From Streptosporangium violaceochromogenes (lineage in GTDB: Bacteria; Actinomycetota; Actinomycetes; Streptosporangiales; Streptosporangiaceae), in NCBI RefSeq assembly GCF_014654615.1, contig NZ_BNBB01000024.1, forward strand, positions 24,235 through 88,234: 64,000 nucleotides of DNA, written 5' to 3'. The notes under the pieces were generated by a model, which was given only the letters and a program-made list of their open reading frames with translations, was not told where the DNA came from and made no database searches. This document shows positions 49,710 through 59,024 of the stretch, piece by piece. How positions within the stretch are numbered: position 1 is the first letter of the stretch; every line of letters begins with the position of its first letter. The position numbers and the translations under genes are program-made.

Positions 49710-51941
49710 TTGTCTGAGAACCATGATGCAATCGTCGTAGACGCGAAGACGCAGAGCGAGAGTGGCTGCCCTGTCGCGCACGGGCGCGTCCCGCACCCCA
49801 CTCAGAGCGCCGGAAACCGCCAGTGGTGGCCGGAGCGGCTCAACCTGAAGATCCTCGCCAAAAACCCCGCCGTGGCCAACCCCCTCGGCGAGGAGTTCGA
49901 CTACGCCGAGGCGTTCAACACCCTCGACCTCGCGGCCGTGAAGCGGGACATCGCGGAGGTGCTGACGACCTCGCAGGACTGGTGGCCGGCCGACTTCGGT
50001 CACTACGGCCCGTTCATGGTCCGGATGGCGTGGCACAGCGCGGGCACCTACCGGATCAGCGACGGCCGCGGCGGCGCCGGAGCCGGCCAGCAGCGCTTCG
50101 CCCCCCTCAACAGCTGGCCGGACAACGGAAACCTCGACAAGGCCCGCCGCCTGCTGTGGCCGGTCAAGAAGAAGTACGGCCGGAAGCTCTCCTGGGCCGA
50201 CCTCATGATCCTCACCGGCAACGTCGCCCTGGAGTCGATGGGCTTCACGACCTTCGGCTTCGGCGGCGGCCGTCAGGACGTCTGGGAGCCCGACGAGGAC
50301 GTCTACTGGGGACCTGAGTCCACCTGGCTCGGCGACGAGCGCTACAGCGGCGACCGGGAGCTCGAAAACCCCCTCGCCGCGGTCCAGATGGGCCTCATCT
50401 ACGTCAACCCCGAGGGCCCGAACGGCAACCCCGACCCGCTGGCCGCGGCCCGCGACATCCGCGAGACGTTCCGCCGGATGGCCATGAACGACGAGGAGAC
50501 GGTCGCGCTGATCGCCGGCGGCCACACCTTCGGCAAGACCCACGGCGCGGGCCCGGCGGACCACGTCGGCTCCGACCCCGAGGCCTCCCCGATCGAGCAG
50601 CAGGGTCTGGGCTGGAAGAACACCTACGGCACCGGCAAGGGCGGCGACACGATCACCAGCGGCCTTGAGGGTATCTGGACGAACACCCCGGTGACGTGGG
50701 ACAACAGTTTCTTCGAGATCCTGTTCGGCTACGAGTGGGAGCTGACCAAGAGCCCCGCCGGCGCGCACCAGTGGAGGCCGAGGGACGGCGCCGGGGCGGG
50801 CACCGTCCCCGACGCCCACGACCCGTCGAAGACCCACGCCCCGACGATGCTGACGACCGACCTCTCGCTCCGCGTGGACCCGATCTACGAGCAGATCTCG
50901 CGGCGCTTCCTCGAAAACCCCGGCGCGTTCGCGGACGCCTTCGCCCGGGCGTGGTTCAAGCTGACCCACCGCGACATGGGGCCGGTCGCGCGCTACCTCG
51001 GACCGGAGGTCCCGGCCGAGAAGCTGCTGTGGCAGGACATCGTCCCCGACGTGACGCACGAGCTCGTCGACGCCGAGGACATCGCCTCCCTCAAGGGGCG
51101 GATCCTCGCCTCGGGCCTGACGGTGCCCCAGCTCGTCTCCACCGCGTGGGCGTCGGCCTCGTCCTTCCGCGGCAGCGACAAGCGCGGCGGCGCCAACGGC
51201 GGGCGCATCCGCCTCGAACCGCAGAGCGGCTGGAAGGTCAACGACCCCGACCGGCTGGCGACGGTGCTGCGCACCCTGGAGGAGATCCAGGAGGCCTTCA
51301 ACGCCGCCCAGACCGGCGGCAAGCGGGTCTCGCTCGCCGACCTGATCGTGCTCGGCGGATGCGCCGGCGTCGAACGGGCCGCCAAGGACGCCGGCTTCGA
51401 CGTCAAGGTCCCCTTCACGCCGGGCCGCGCGGACGCGTCGCAGGAGCAGACCGACGTGGAGTCGTTCGCCGCGCTCGAACCGACCGCCGACGGATTCCGC
51501 AACTACCTCGGGAAGGACAGCAGGCTTCCGGCCGAGTACCTGCTGATCGACCGGGCGAACCTGCTGACCCTCAGCGCCCCCGAGATGACGGTTCTCCTCG
51601 GCGGCCTCCGCGTCCTGGACGCGAACCACCAGCAGTCGCCGCTCGGCGTCTTCACCACCACCCCCGGGTCCTTGACCAACGACTTCTTCGTCAACCTGCT
51701 CGACCTGGGCACGACGTGGAAGGCGACGTCCGAGGACGCGAACACCTTCGAGGGCCGTGACACCGCCACGGGCGAGGTCAGGTGGACCGGCAGCCGTGCC
51801 GACCTCGTCTTCGGGTCGAACTCCGAGTTGCGCGCGCTCGCGGAGGTCTACGCGAGCGACGACGCGAAGGAGAAGTTCGTGAACGACTTCGTCGCGGCGT
51901 GGAACAAGGTGATGAACCTCGACCGGTTCGATCTCGCCTGA
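49710..51941 (+). CDS. katG: Catalase-peroxidase KatG
   Basis: This encodes 743 residues. TTG 49710 is the chosen start: GGAAGG lies 9 bases upstream, and the residue series SENHDA begins there. The distal active site is VRMAWHSAGTYR; the Trp-Tyr-Met adduct residues lie in that motif, in GLIYVNPEGPNG and in ETFRRMAMNDEE. The proximal haem ligand is in IAGGHTFGKTHGAG. It has the two-domain length expected. It breaks down hydrogen peroxide and is induced through FurA. Confidence 0.96.
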   Translation: MSENHDAIVVDAKTQSESGCPVAHGRVPHPTQSAGNRQWWPERLNLKILAKNPAVANPLGEEFDYAEAFNTLDLAAVKRDIAEVLTTSQDWWPADFGHYGPFMVRMAWHSAGTYRISDGRGGAGAGQQRFAPLNSWPDNGNLDKARRLLWPVKKKYGRKLSWADLMILTGNVALESMGFTTFGFGGGRQDVWEPDEDVYWGPESTWLGDERYSGDRELENPLAAVQMGLIYVNPEGPNGNPDPLAAARDIRETFRRMAMNDEETVALIAGGHTFGKTHGAGPADHVGSDPEASPIEQQGLGWKNTYGTGKGGDTITSGLEGIWTNTPVTWDNSFFEILFGYEWELTKSPAGAHQWRPRDGAGAGTVPDAHDPSKTHAPTMLTTDLSLRVDPIYEQISRRFLENPGAFADAFARAWFKLTHRDMGPVARYLGPEVPAEKLLWQDIVPDVTHELVDAEDIASLKGRILASGLTVPQLVSTAWASASSFRGSDKRGGANGGRIRLEPQSGWKVNDPDRLATVLRTLEEIQEAFNAAQTGGKRVSLADLIVLGGCAGVERAAKDAGFDVKVPFTPGRADASQEQTDVESFAALEPTADGFRNYLGKDSRLPAEYLLIDRANLLTLSAPEMTVLLGGLRVLDANHQQSPLGVFTTTPGSLTNDFFVNLLDLGTTWKATSEDANTFEGRDTATGEVRWTGSRADLVFGSNSELRALAEVYASDDAKEKFVNDFVAAWNKVMNLDRFDLA

Positions 51942-51950
51942 TCACGATGG

Positions 51951-51981
51951 TCCAGGCCGGCCCGGCGCGGGCCGGCCTGGA
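51951..51981 (+). terminator. Terminator of furA-katG
   Basis: TCCAGGCCGGCCC (51951-51963) and its exact complement (51969-51981) enclose a 5-base loop, 10 bases after the katG stop. Confidence 0.8.
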
Positions 51982-52084
51982 CGTCTCTCACCCCGGGGCG
52001 GCGGCGTCCGCCGCCGCCGTGATTTGCCACCGCCGGGTCAGGTGACCTTCGAGCGGCACGCGCGGCACGTGGACGCCGCGGTCG

Positions 52085-53542
52085 TCACCCGTGTCCCCCG
52101 GCAACCTCGCCGGAGTTGTCCGCCCGGGCCGGCAGAAGCAGCGCGGTGACGATCACGACCACGGACAGCACCGCGCCGATGATGAAGGCCAGCCGCATGC
52201 CGCCGAGGACGGCCAGCGTCTCGGTGGCCCCCGCGGATCGCAGGGCACCGGCCCGTGCGCTCATCACGGTGATCACAAGCGCCGTGCCGATGGCCGCGGC
52301 GACCTGCTGCAGCGTGCTGAGGATCGAACTGCCGTGGGAGTAGAGATGCGGGGGAACCGCTCCGAGCCCGAGGGTGAACACCGGGGTGAAGGTCGCGGCC
52401 AGGCTCACCATCATCAGCGCGTGCAGCCCGAGGAGCTGCCAGAACGGCATGGTCATCGTGACCTGGGTGAAGCCGACGAGCGCGAGCATGATCCCGATCG
52501 CGCCGGGGACGACCAGGACCCGGCCGCCGAACCTGTCGAACAGGCGGCCGACGGTCGGGCCGAGCAGCCCCATCGCCAGGCCGCCCGGCATCACGAGGAG
52601 CCCGGTCTCCAGGGCGCTGAGCCCGCGGACGTTCTGCAGGTACAGCGGCAGCAGGATCATCGAGCCGAGCATCGCCATGAAGGCCACCGACATCATGATC
52701 AGCGCGACCGTGTAGGTGCGGTGGCGGAGAGTGCGCAGGTCCATCAGCGGCGCGTCCCGCTTCTGCAACGACAGCTGGCGGACGACGAAGACGGCGATGG
52801 CGAGCAGGCCGATCGCCACGATCGCGGCGGCGAAGCCGACGTCACCGCCCTCGAACTGGCTCAGGCCGTAGACCAGGCCGCCGAAGCCCAGCGCCGCGGT
52901 CACCACGCTGAACCAGTCGATGGTGCTGAACTTGGGCTCGCCGACGTTCTCAAGCTGCTTCAGGCCGCGCCATGTGATCACGGCCGCGATGGGGAGCACC
53001 ACGGCGAACAGCAGCCGCCAGGACCCGAACTGGAGGATCACCCCCGAGACCGTCGGACCCATCGCGGGAGCGACCGAGATGGCCAGGCTGACGTTGCCCA
53101 TCACCCGGCCCCGGTCCGACTCGGGGACCACCTGCATCAGCGTGGTCATCAGCAACGGCATCATCACGGCCGTCCCGGACGCCTGGACGATGCGGGCGCC
53201 CAGAAGCACCTCGAACGTCGGCGCGACGGCGGCCAACGCCGTACCGGCCAGGAACAGACCCATCGCGGTGGTGTACGCGCGGCGGGTGGACACCCGTTGC
53301 AGGAACCACCCGGTGATCGGGATGACCGCGGCCATGGTCAGCATGAAGGCGGTCGAGAGCCACTGCGCGGTCTGCTCGGTGATATGCAGCGCGTCCATCA
53401 GCCGAGGGATCGCGTTGATCATGATCGTCTCGTTGAGGATGACCACGAACGTGGCGAGCACCAGCAGCCGGATCACGGCCGGGGTGCGGCCTGGAGCGGA
53501 GGCCGCGGGTTTGGCGGGTGAGTCGAGCTGTGGGATGGACAC
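52085..53542 (-). CDS. MFS drug exporter of the DHA2 (14-helix) type
   Basis: This encodes 485 residues; GTG 53542 is preceded by GAGGTGCC. DHA2 markers are FVVILNETIMINAIPRLMDAL, LSTAFMLTMAAVIPITGWFLQR and the motif C-like segment VAPAMGPTVSGVI. About 14 transmembrane helices fit the length. It exports amphipathic drugs or metabolites by proton exchange. No regulator gene lies beside it. Confidence 0.92.
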   Translation of the reverse strand: MSIPQLDSPAKPAASAPGRTPAVIRLLVLATFVVILNETIMINAIPRLMDALHITEQTAQWLSTAFMLTMAAVIPITGWFLQRVSTRRAYTTAMGLFLAGTALAAVAPTFEVLLGARIVQASGTAVMMPLLMTTLMQVVPESDRGRVMGNVSLAISVAPAMGPTVSGVILQFGSWRLLFAVVLPIAAVITWRGLKQLENVGEPKFSTIDWFSVVTAALGFGGLVYGLSQFEGGDVGFAAAIVAIGLLAIAVFVVRQLSLQKRDAPLMDLRTLRHRTYTVALIMMSVAFMAMLGSMILLPLYLQNVRGLSALETGLLVMPGGLAMGLLGPTVGRLFDRFGGRVLVVPGAIGIMLALVGFTQVTMTMPFWQLLGLHALMMVSLAATFTPVFTLGLGAVPPHLYSHGSSILSTLQQVAAAIGTALVITVMSARAGALRSAGATETLAVLGGMRLAFIIGAVLSVVVIVTALLLPARADNSGEVAGGHG

Positions 53543-53910
53543 GGCACCTCAATCGTGGTCGTTCGGACGTAACGGGGTCGTGGCTGGTGTCCCAGCCTTC
53601 GATCTCGTGAGCGGTCGTGGTCACGCAAAGCCTGACCGATGCCACCGACAAAAACGCATCGCCCCCGCTCCACCCTGCGGCAAGTGGCGTGAGATGTCAT
53701 CCGATTTTCACCTGTGGCGGACGATCTCCAAATCGCGTGAAGAAGCACCCGTATCACCCATGGCCTGGGCAGACACCGCACACACCACAGGCCCCGAGAG
53801 CCGGGGGCGGTTCCCGGCGGCCGGACACCGGCACGTTCGAAAACGGCGACCACCGGCTGATCGCCCACCGTGAGGCCGCCCCTCGGCGAAGCCCCTCCAT
53901 CGGATGCGGA
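53543..53910. other. Gene-free region between the exporter and a secreted protein
   Basis: I support no gene here. It holds the exporter promoter; no clear repeat or hairpin was seen. Confidence 0.4.
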
Positions 53911-54381
53911 TCAACACCGGCTCCCGCCGTCCACGGAGGAGCTCACGTTGACGTCGTAGTCATCGCCGTCCTTCTTGCCCGTCTCCAGAAACCCCACCGA
54001 GAGGCGAACCTCTCTGCCGCCGACGGACCTGGTGAAGCAGCTCACCCCTTCGCCCTCATCCGCCGGACCGGGTTTCCAGCCATCCATGATCGCGGCGCCT
54101 CGATAGAAGGAGAACACATCGGCTACCAGAGCCGAGGTGTAATAAGACTGTCCGACGATCACTGTCCCGCTGAAACCGTCGCAACCGGAGCCGCGTCCTC
54201 CTTGGGGCGTCGCGTCCGCCGGATGAGCATCAAGGATGCCGAGCGCGGCCGGGGACGCGGCGAGCCGGTCATCGCCAGCGGTGCACTCGGGAATGGGCGC
54301 CGAGAGAGCGACAGGAACGACCACAGCGGCGCCGACCCCCACGCAGACGGCCGTGAGCACCGCGCCCGTCGAGCGCTTCAT
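53911..54381 (-). CDS. Secreted hypothetical protein with Cys residues
   Basis: This encodes 156 residues from ATG 54381; a TTG two codons upstream is possible. A Sec signal peptide (MKRSTGAVLTAVCVGVGAAVVVPVALSAP) is followed by a domain with five Cys and a SYYTSALVADVFSFYRGAAIMDGWK core. The WKP and VSCFTR segments hint at a small alpha-beta fold. I do not know the family. It stands alone. Confidence 0.62.
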   Translation of the reverse strand: MKRSTGAVLTAVCVGVGAAVVVPVALSAPIPECTAGDDRLAASPAALGILDAHPADATPQGGRGSGCDGFSGTVIVGQSYYTSALVADVFSFYRGAAIMDGWKPGPADEGEGVSCFTRSVGGREVRLSVGFLETGKKDGDDYDVNVSSSVDGGSRC

Positions 54382-54646
54382 GATCAAGAGATCAACGCCT
54401 CCGCACGTTCGTTCAAGGGATTCGCCCTGGCTGTCCCTGAACGCGCCGTGGCCATGGTCCTTCGCCTGTGATCACTCTCACCTCAGGGCTCCCGTCCAGT
54501 GGACCGGCGATCCCCCTTCCCGCTGCCTCTCGCTGCGGATCGCCATTTCGACCCGCCGCAGGAACACCCGAGAGACGAACTGGATTTGCCGTCACCCCTG
54601 ACGACCTAGCAGGCAGACCTGACGACCTTGCTGTCACCGAAAATCA
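54382..54646. other. Gene-free stretch between the secreted protein and the tRNA cluster
   Basis: There is no gene in these 265 bases. It contains the promoter of the secreted-protein gene and runs up to the tRNA terminator. Confidence 0.4.
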
Positions 54647-54675
54647 AAAAAGCCCCGAACGATCATCGTTCGGGG
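54647..54675 (-). terminator. Intrinsic terminator of the tRNA cluster
   Basis: Read on the - strand, CCCCGAACG and CGTTCGGGG enclose a 5-base loop and are followed by CTTTTTTG. This is a textbook Rho-independent terminator, 22 bases after tRNA-Phe. Confidence 0.9.
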
Positions 54676-54697
54676 TGTCTTTCCTGCTCAGTTGCTG

Positions 54698-54771
54698 TGG
54701 TCAGGGGCGGGGTCGAACCGCCGACCTTCCGCTTTTCAGGCGGACGCTCGTACCGACTGAGCTACCTGACC
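54698..54771 (-). tRNA. tRNA-Phe (GAA)
   Basis: This is a 74-base cloverleaf read on the - strand: acceptor GGTCAGG/CCTGACC with discriminator A, D-arm GCTCAGTCGGTACGAGC, anticodon loop CTGAAAA, T-arm GGCGGTTCGACCCCGCC. CCA is not encoded. It is the last of three tandem tRNAs. Confidence 0.97.
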
Positions 54772-54799
54772 TCGGTGGTGGATCGAACACCTACCAGAG

Positions 54800-54874
54800 C
54801 GGTCCTGACGGGACTTGAACCCGCGACCTCCACCTTGACAGGGTGGCGAGCACTCCAAACTGCTCTACAGGACC
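54800..54874 (-). tRNA. tRNA-Asp (GTC)
   Basis: This is a 75-base cloverleaf: acceptor GGTCCTG/CAGGACC with discriminator G, anticodon loop CTGTCAA, T-arm GCGGGTTCAAGTCCCGT. CCA is not encoded. Confidence 0.97.
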
Positions 54875-54977
54875 TTGCTTGGCCGGAGGCTTGCCCCCGT
54901 CTTCTTTGCCTCGCTTAGCTTACCAGTTCTTCGGAGGTCCTCGACCTGCCGTTTCCCTGGCGAGCTGTGCTCGGCCG

Positions 54978-55050
54978 TGCCCCCAACGGGATTCGAACCC
55001 GTGTCGCCGCCTTGAAAGGGCGGTGTCCTAGGCCACTAGACGATGGGGGC
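54978..55050 (-). tRNA. tRNA-Glu (TTC)
   Basis: This is a 73-base cloverleaf: acceptor GCCCCCA/TGGGGGC with discriminator A, anticodon loop CTTTCAA, T-arm ACGGGTTCGAATCCCGT. It is the first in the cluster transcribed toward tRNA-Asp and tRNA-Phe. Confidence 0.97.
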
Positions 55051-55145
55051 TCGGGACACTGTCATCCCGGTCCGTTGCCGTCTTCCGCTGGAGACCCCTG
55101 AAGCATAAGGGACTTTCGATCCCGATGCCAAAGCGGCTTTCCGGC

Positions 55146-56645
55146 TCAAGGCGGCGTGGTGCCGGTGGCCGACCCCGCCGGAGACGGGGAGACCGTGGGC
55201 CCAGGAGAAATTGTACGGCCAGGGGCGGTCTCAACGTGACGTTCGATCTGCACGGACTGCTCACCGAGCCCGCCCAGCGTGATGTCGTCCCAGGCCCGCA
55301 GACGGCGTGTCTTGCGGTCGAAGTACAGCACCGAGGCCGCCACGGGGGTCGGCTCGTCGTGTTCCAGGGCCCGCAGGCCGGCACCGCCGGTGGAGCCCTG
55401 AACGAGGAGCCGGGTGCCCGAGGGGAGCAGTTCGGTGGAACGTTCGTGGGAGTGCCCGGCCAGGATCATGGGAGCCGCGCCGGAGAGGCCTCTGGCGATG
55501 GTCGGGTCGTGCACCGCCACGAGGTCGACCGGCGAGGGCTCCAGGCCGATCCGGGCCGCGTGGGAGCGCCCCAGGGCGGAGAGGGACTCGGCGTCGGAGT
55601 CGACGGCCACGGACTTGTCCGGGGTGAACCGGGGGTCGCCCACGCCGTAGACGCGCAGCCCCGCCACGGTCTTGGCCGAGCCGTCGAGCACGATCGCACC
55701 CTTCTGCCCGGCCACGGCCCGCTGGGTGGCCTTGGAGTCGTGGTTGCCCCTGACGAAGACGTACGGCAGGCCGAAGCGGCCGATCTCCTCGACGAACTTG
55801 TCCTCGGGTCCGGTGCCGTGGTCGGTCAGGTCACCGGTGTCCACGATCATGTCGATCTTGAACTGGGTGGTGACCGAACGGATGAGGTTCCAGGCGATGG
55901 GGTTGAGGTGGATGTCGGAGACGTGGAGCACCCGGATCGAGGTGGGGTCGGAGTCGTAGAGCGGCAGCGCCGAGACCGTCTCGTAGAGCTGGGAGACGTT
56001 GCCGACCAGCTTGGCGAGCTGGACCCGGTAGGACTCGAACCTCGTCACGATCGACTCGGCGTCGCCCACCAGGGAGGGCGCCCCGGCAAGCAGGCCGGTG
56101 TAGTTCGGCTCCAGCACCGCGCGGGGCCGGAAGGTCAGGGCGACGGCCGCGCCCGTACCGGCGATCGCCACGACCCCGCACATCAGGCCCGCCAGCGCCG
56201 CCTTGGGCCGGCGGAAGACGAGCAGTGAGCCGAGCAGGGCACCCGCGAGACCGCAGAGGATCGCCCGCAGCGTCAGGGTCTTGACCCCGTCGCGCAGTTC
56301 CCGTTCCAGCATGGCGGGAAGCTGTGCGGACAGCTTCGGATCCTCAAGCAGCGCCCCGGCCCGGCCGGGGTTGATGTTCTCCAGGGTCAGGCGCAGGGCG
56401 ACCGGGGCGTTGTGGGTGTCGAAAAGAAGCGTGCCAAAAGGGTGGGCGTCGAGGACGGTCTCGCCGGTCCACGATGGCTGGGCCGACATGCCGATCTCGA
56501 CGGGCCCGACGTTGGCCCGCACGGCACCGCCGAGCGCGACACCCAGCCAGGCGCAGGAGAGGGCGACGGCGACGACCGCCGCGCCACGCATGATCCGCCC
56601 CGTCGCGAGGCGGCGGAGCCCCAGGGCCCGGCTTCTGAGATCCAT
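55146..56645 (-). CDS. Membrane-anchored metallophosphoesterase
   Basis: This encodes 499 residues. An N-terminal helix (near 20-40) and two further helices around residues 125-175 anchor it. The phosphoesterase domain carries all metal ligands: LHVSDIHLNP, DTGDLTDHG, VRGNHDSK and LAGHSHERS. A Pro/Ser-rich tail ends the protein. Such calcineurin-like enzymes hydrolyse phosphodiesters or lipid headgroups; the substrate is unknown. The region between the N-terminal helices is exported and unlike known domains. Confidence 0.88.
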   Translation of the reverse strand: MDLRSRALGLRRLATGRIMRGAAVVAVALSCAWLGVALGGAVRANVGPVEIGMSAQPSWTGETVLDAHPFGTLLFDTHNAPVALRLTLENINPGRAGALLEDPKLSAQLPAMLERELRDGVKTLTLRAILCGLAGALLGSLLVFRRPKAALAGLMCGVVAIAGTGAAVALTFRPRAVLEPNYTGLLAGAPSLVGDAESIVTRFESYRVQLAKLVGNVSQLYETVSALPLYDSDPTSIRVLHVSDIHLNPIAWNLIRSVTTQFKIDMIVDTGDLTDHGTGPEDKFVEEIGRFGLPYVFVRGNHDSKATQRAVAGQKGAIVLDGSAKTVAGLRVYGVGDPRFTPDKSVAVDSDAESLSALGRSHAARIGLEPSPVDLVAVHDPTIARGLSGAAPMILAGHSHERSTELLPSGTRLLVQGSTGGAGLRALEHDEPTPVAASVLYFDRKTRRLRAWDDITLGGLGEQSVQIERHVETAPGRTISPGPTVSPSPAGSATGTTPP

Positions 56646-56679
56646 GCGCTTTCCGTCCTACCCGAAAACCCGGGGCACA

Positions 56680-57030
56680 ATGGCAGGTGTGATCGAGGTC
56701 TCGCGAGAGAGGTTCGAGGAGCTCGTGGCCGAGGCTCTGGACACGATCCCTCCCGAACTGACGAAAGTCATGGACAACGTGGTCGTGGTGGTCGTGGACG
56801 ATCCGCCCGAGCCGGATCTGCTGGGCCTGTACACGGGAATCCCGCTCACCGAGCGCGGCGACTGGTACGCCGGGGTGCTTCCCGACCGGATCGAGATCTA
56901 CCGTAACCCGATCCGGTCGATCTGCGACACCGAGGAGGACGTGGTCACGGAGGTGCGGATCACGGTCGTCCACGAGATCGCCCATCATTTCGGCATCGAT
57001 GACGACAGGCTGCACGAGCTCGGCTGGTAG
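56680..57030 (+). CDS. Minimal zinc metallopeptidase-like protein
   Basis: This encodes 116 residues from ATG 56680. It opens with EVSRERFEELVAEALDTIPPEL, has GLYTGIPLTERGDWYAGVLPDRI in the middle and ends with the zinc motif VVHEIAHHFGIDDDRLHELGW (HExxH plus a downstream acidic His region). This is the metallopeptidase family of very short zincins widespread in actinobacteria. Its substrate is not known. Confidence 0.9.
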   Translation: MAGVIEVSRERFEELVAEALDTIPPELTKVMDNVVVVVVDDPPEPDLLGLYTGIPLTERGDWYAGVLPDRIEIYRNPIRSICDTEEDVVTEVRITVVHEIAHHFGIDDDRLHELGW

Positions 57031-57195
57031 ACGGCTCCGCCTTCCGCCGGCTCCCGAACTGTCGCCGATCCCCGGCGGACGACTACAGCTTGCATGGGGT
57101 TGATTGCTTTCAGTTGCGCGACGGCGCTCCAGCGGGCACCGTAGGTTACATACTGAACACCCACAGTCAATGTGTCTGCAGCCCAGCGGAGTCCT

Positions 57196-58491
57196 ATGGC
57201 GGCCACCAGGCCAAGTCGGCTACCCGGGCGGCACCGCCGCCCCGCCGAGCGCCAAGCGACATATGGCGAAATCATCGCCATCGGCGAGTTTCGCGCGCTC
57301 TGGCTCGCCCAGGGGTTATCCCTCCTCGGCGACCAGCTCTCACGAGTGGCGCTGTCCGTGCTGGTCTTCCAGCGCACGGACTCGCCACTGGCAACCGCGT
57401 CGGTGTACGCGCTGACCTACCTGCCCCCGATCATCGGCGGCCCGCTGCTCGCGGCCCTCGCCGACCGTCACGCCCGCCGCCGCATCATGCTCATCTGCGA
57501 TCTGCTCCGGGCCGTCATGGTCGCGCTCATGGCGATCCCCGGCATGCCCTTCCCCGCCCTGTGCGCGCTGGTCTTCTGCGTGGTGCTGCTCAGCGCCCCG
57601 TTCTCGGCCGCGCGGGCGGCGCTGCTGCCCGAGTTACTCGAAGGCGACCGCTACGTCGCGGGCTCCGCACTGCAGAACATGACCAACCAGGGCGCCCAGA
57701 TGCTGGGCTTCGCCCTCGGCGGCGCGCTGATCATGACGATGGGCCCCTACAGGGCGCTGGCCCTGGACGCCGCGACCTTCCTGGCCTCCGCGCTCATCCT
57801 GGTCGCCGGTGTGCGCCGGCGCCCTCCTCCCGCCCGCGGGGAGACGACCCGATCCTCGATGTGGACCATGACCCGCGCCGGTGCCCGACTCGTCTTCGGC
57901 GACCCCCGGCTGCGGACGCTCGTGCTCTTCGCCTGGCTGTGCGGCTTCTACGTGCTTCCCGAGGGCATCGCGACCCCCTACGCCGCGGTGCTGACCGACG
58001 ACCCGCACCGCGTCTCGTTCGTCGCGGGGCTGCTGATGGGGGCCATGCCGACCGGAACGGTCGTCGGCGCGTTCCTGTTCAGCCGCTACGTCACGCCGTC
58101 GCGGCGGCTGCTGGCGATGGGCTGGATGGCGATGCTCACCTGCGCGCCGCTGCTCGTGTGCCTGATACGCCCGCCGCTGGCCGTCGTTCTCGTCCTGTGG
58201 TTCCTGTCGGGTGTCGGCGGCGCCTACCAGCTCGCGGCCAACGCCGCCTTCGTGCAGTGCGTGCCCGCCGAACGGCGGGCGCTGGCCTTCGGGCTCGTGC
58301 AGTCGGGCCTGCTGGCCTCCCAGGGCCTCGGCATCCTCGTCGGCGGGGCCGCGGCCGACAGGCTCGGCCCCGAGACCGTGGTGGCACTGGCCGGTGCGGC
58401 GGGGCTCCTTTTCGCGATCGTGCTCGCCGTGCTGTGGTCCCGGTCCCGCCAGGAGATCGTCGAGAAGGTGCGCGCGGAGGCGACCTCCTGA
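57196..58491 (+). CDS. MFS transporter (12-helix, exporter-like)
   Basis: This encodes 431 residues. ATG 57196 (GCGGAGTCCT before it) is preferred to GTG 57172. Helices begin at FRALWLAQGLSLLGDQLSRVALSVLVF; the cytoplasmic loop motif is ADRHARRRIMLICDLLRAV. It resembles the group that includes macrolide and enterobactin exporters. It ends 2 bases from the PspC stop, in convergent orientation. Confidence 0.88.
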   Translation: MAATRPSRLPGRHRRPAERQATYGEIIAIGEFRALWLAQGLSLLGDQLSRVALSVLVFQRTDSPLATASVYALTYLPPIIGGPLLAALADRHARRRIMLICDLLRAVMVALMAIPGMPFPALCALVFCVVLLSAPFSAARAALLPELLEGDRYVAGSALQNMTNQGAQMLGFALGGALIMTMGPYRALALDAATFLASALILVAGVRRRPPPARGETTRSSMWTMTRAGARLVFGDPRLRTLVLFAWLCGFYVLPEGIATPYAAVLTDDPHRVSFVAGLLMGAMPTGTVVGAFLFSRYVTPSRRLLAMGWMAMLTCAPLLVCLIRPPLAVVLVLWFLSGVGGAYQLAANAAFVQCVPAERRALAFGLVQSGLLASQGLGILVGGAAADRLGPETVVALAGAAGLLFAIVLAVLWSRSRQEIVEKVRAEATS

Positions 58492-58493
58492 CG

Positions 58494-58904
58494 TCACGCC
58501 CGGGGAGCCGAGCCGTCGTCCTCGCGCGCCGCCTTCGGAACGGAGGAGTCCTCGGGAGCCGGGTAGCCGGGAGCCGTGCCCTGCGGCCCCCACTGGCCGG
58601 TCGCCCGGCTCCAGCCCCGCTCCGCCTTGGCCTTCGCGTCGACCCAGGCGGGGTTGTCCCTGTTCTTGTCGATCAGGTCCTGAAGGATCGACCTGTCCCT
58701 GTCCTCGGCGGGCAGGAGCAGCCAGCCGATCGCGTAGATCGCCACCCCCAGACCACCGAAGAAGCTCGCCACCGCCAGGGCCACACGGATGATGTTGGGG
58801 TCGATTCCGATGTAACGTCCGAGACCGGAGGCCACGCCGGCGATGACCCGTCCGTCTCTGGACCGCCGAAGCTGTTTGACACCCGAGAAGTCGTTGTCGC
58901 TCAT
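58494..58904 (-). CDS. PspC-domain membrane protein
   Basis: This encodes 136 residues. The PspC core is QLRRSRDGRVIAGVASGLGRYIGIDPNIIRVALAVASFFGGLGVAIYAIGWLLLP, one to two membrane helices, followed by a charged tail rich in Pro and Ser. PspC proteins act in envelope stress. It is divergent from the acyl-CoA dehydrogenase gene. Confidence 0.92.
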   Translation of the reverse strand: MSDNDFSGVKQLRRSRDGRVIAGVASGLGRYIGIDPNIIRVALAVASFFGGLGVAIYAIGWLLLPAEDRDRSILQDLIDKNRDNPAWVDAKAKAERGWSRATGQWGPQGTAPGYPAPEDSSVPKAAREDDGSAPRA

Positions 58905-59024
58905 ACCTTCAGACTGCCCGGCGAAGGAGCGCCGTCACATCGGGATTCCCCCTGGCCCGACCCTGACATCCCTTCCCGAAGCACCGGCAATACCCTGACA
59001 GGGGTCGATAAGAGAGGAAACCCC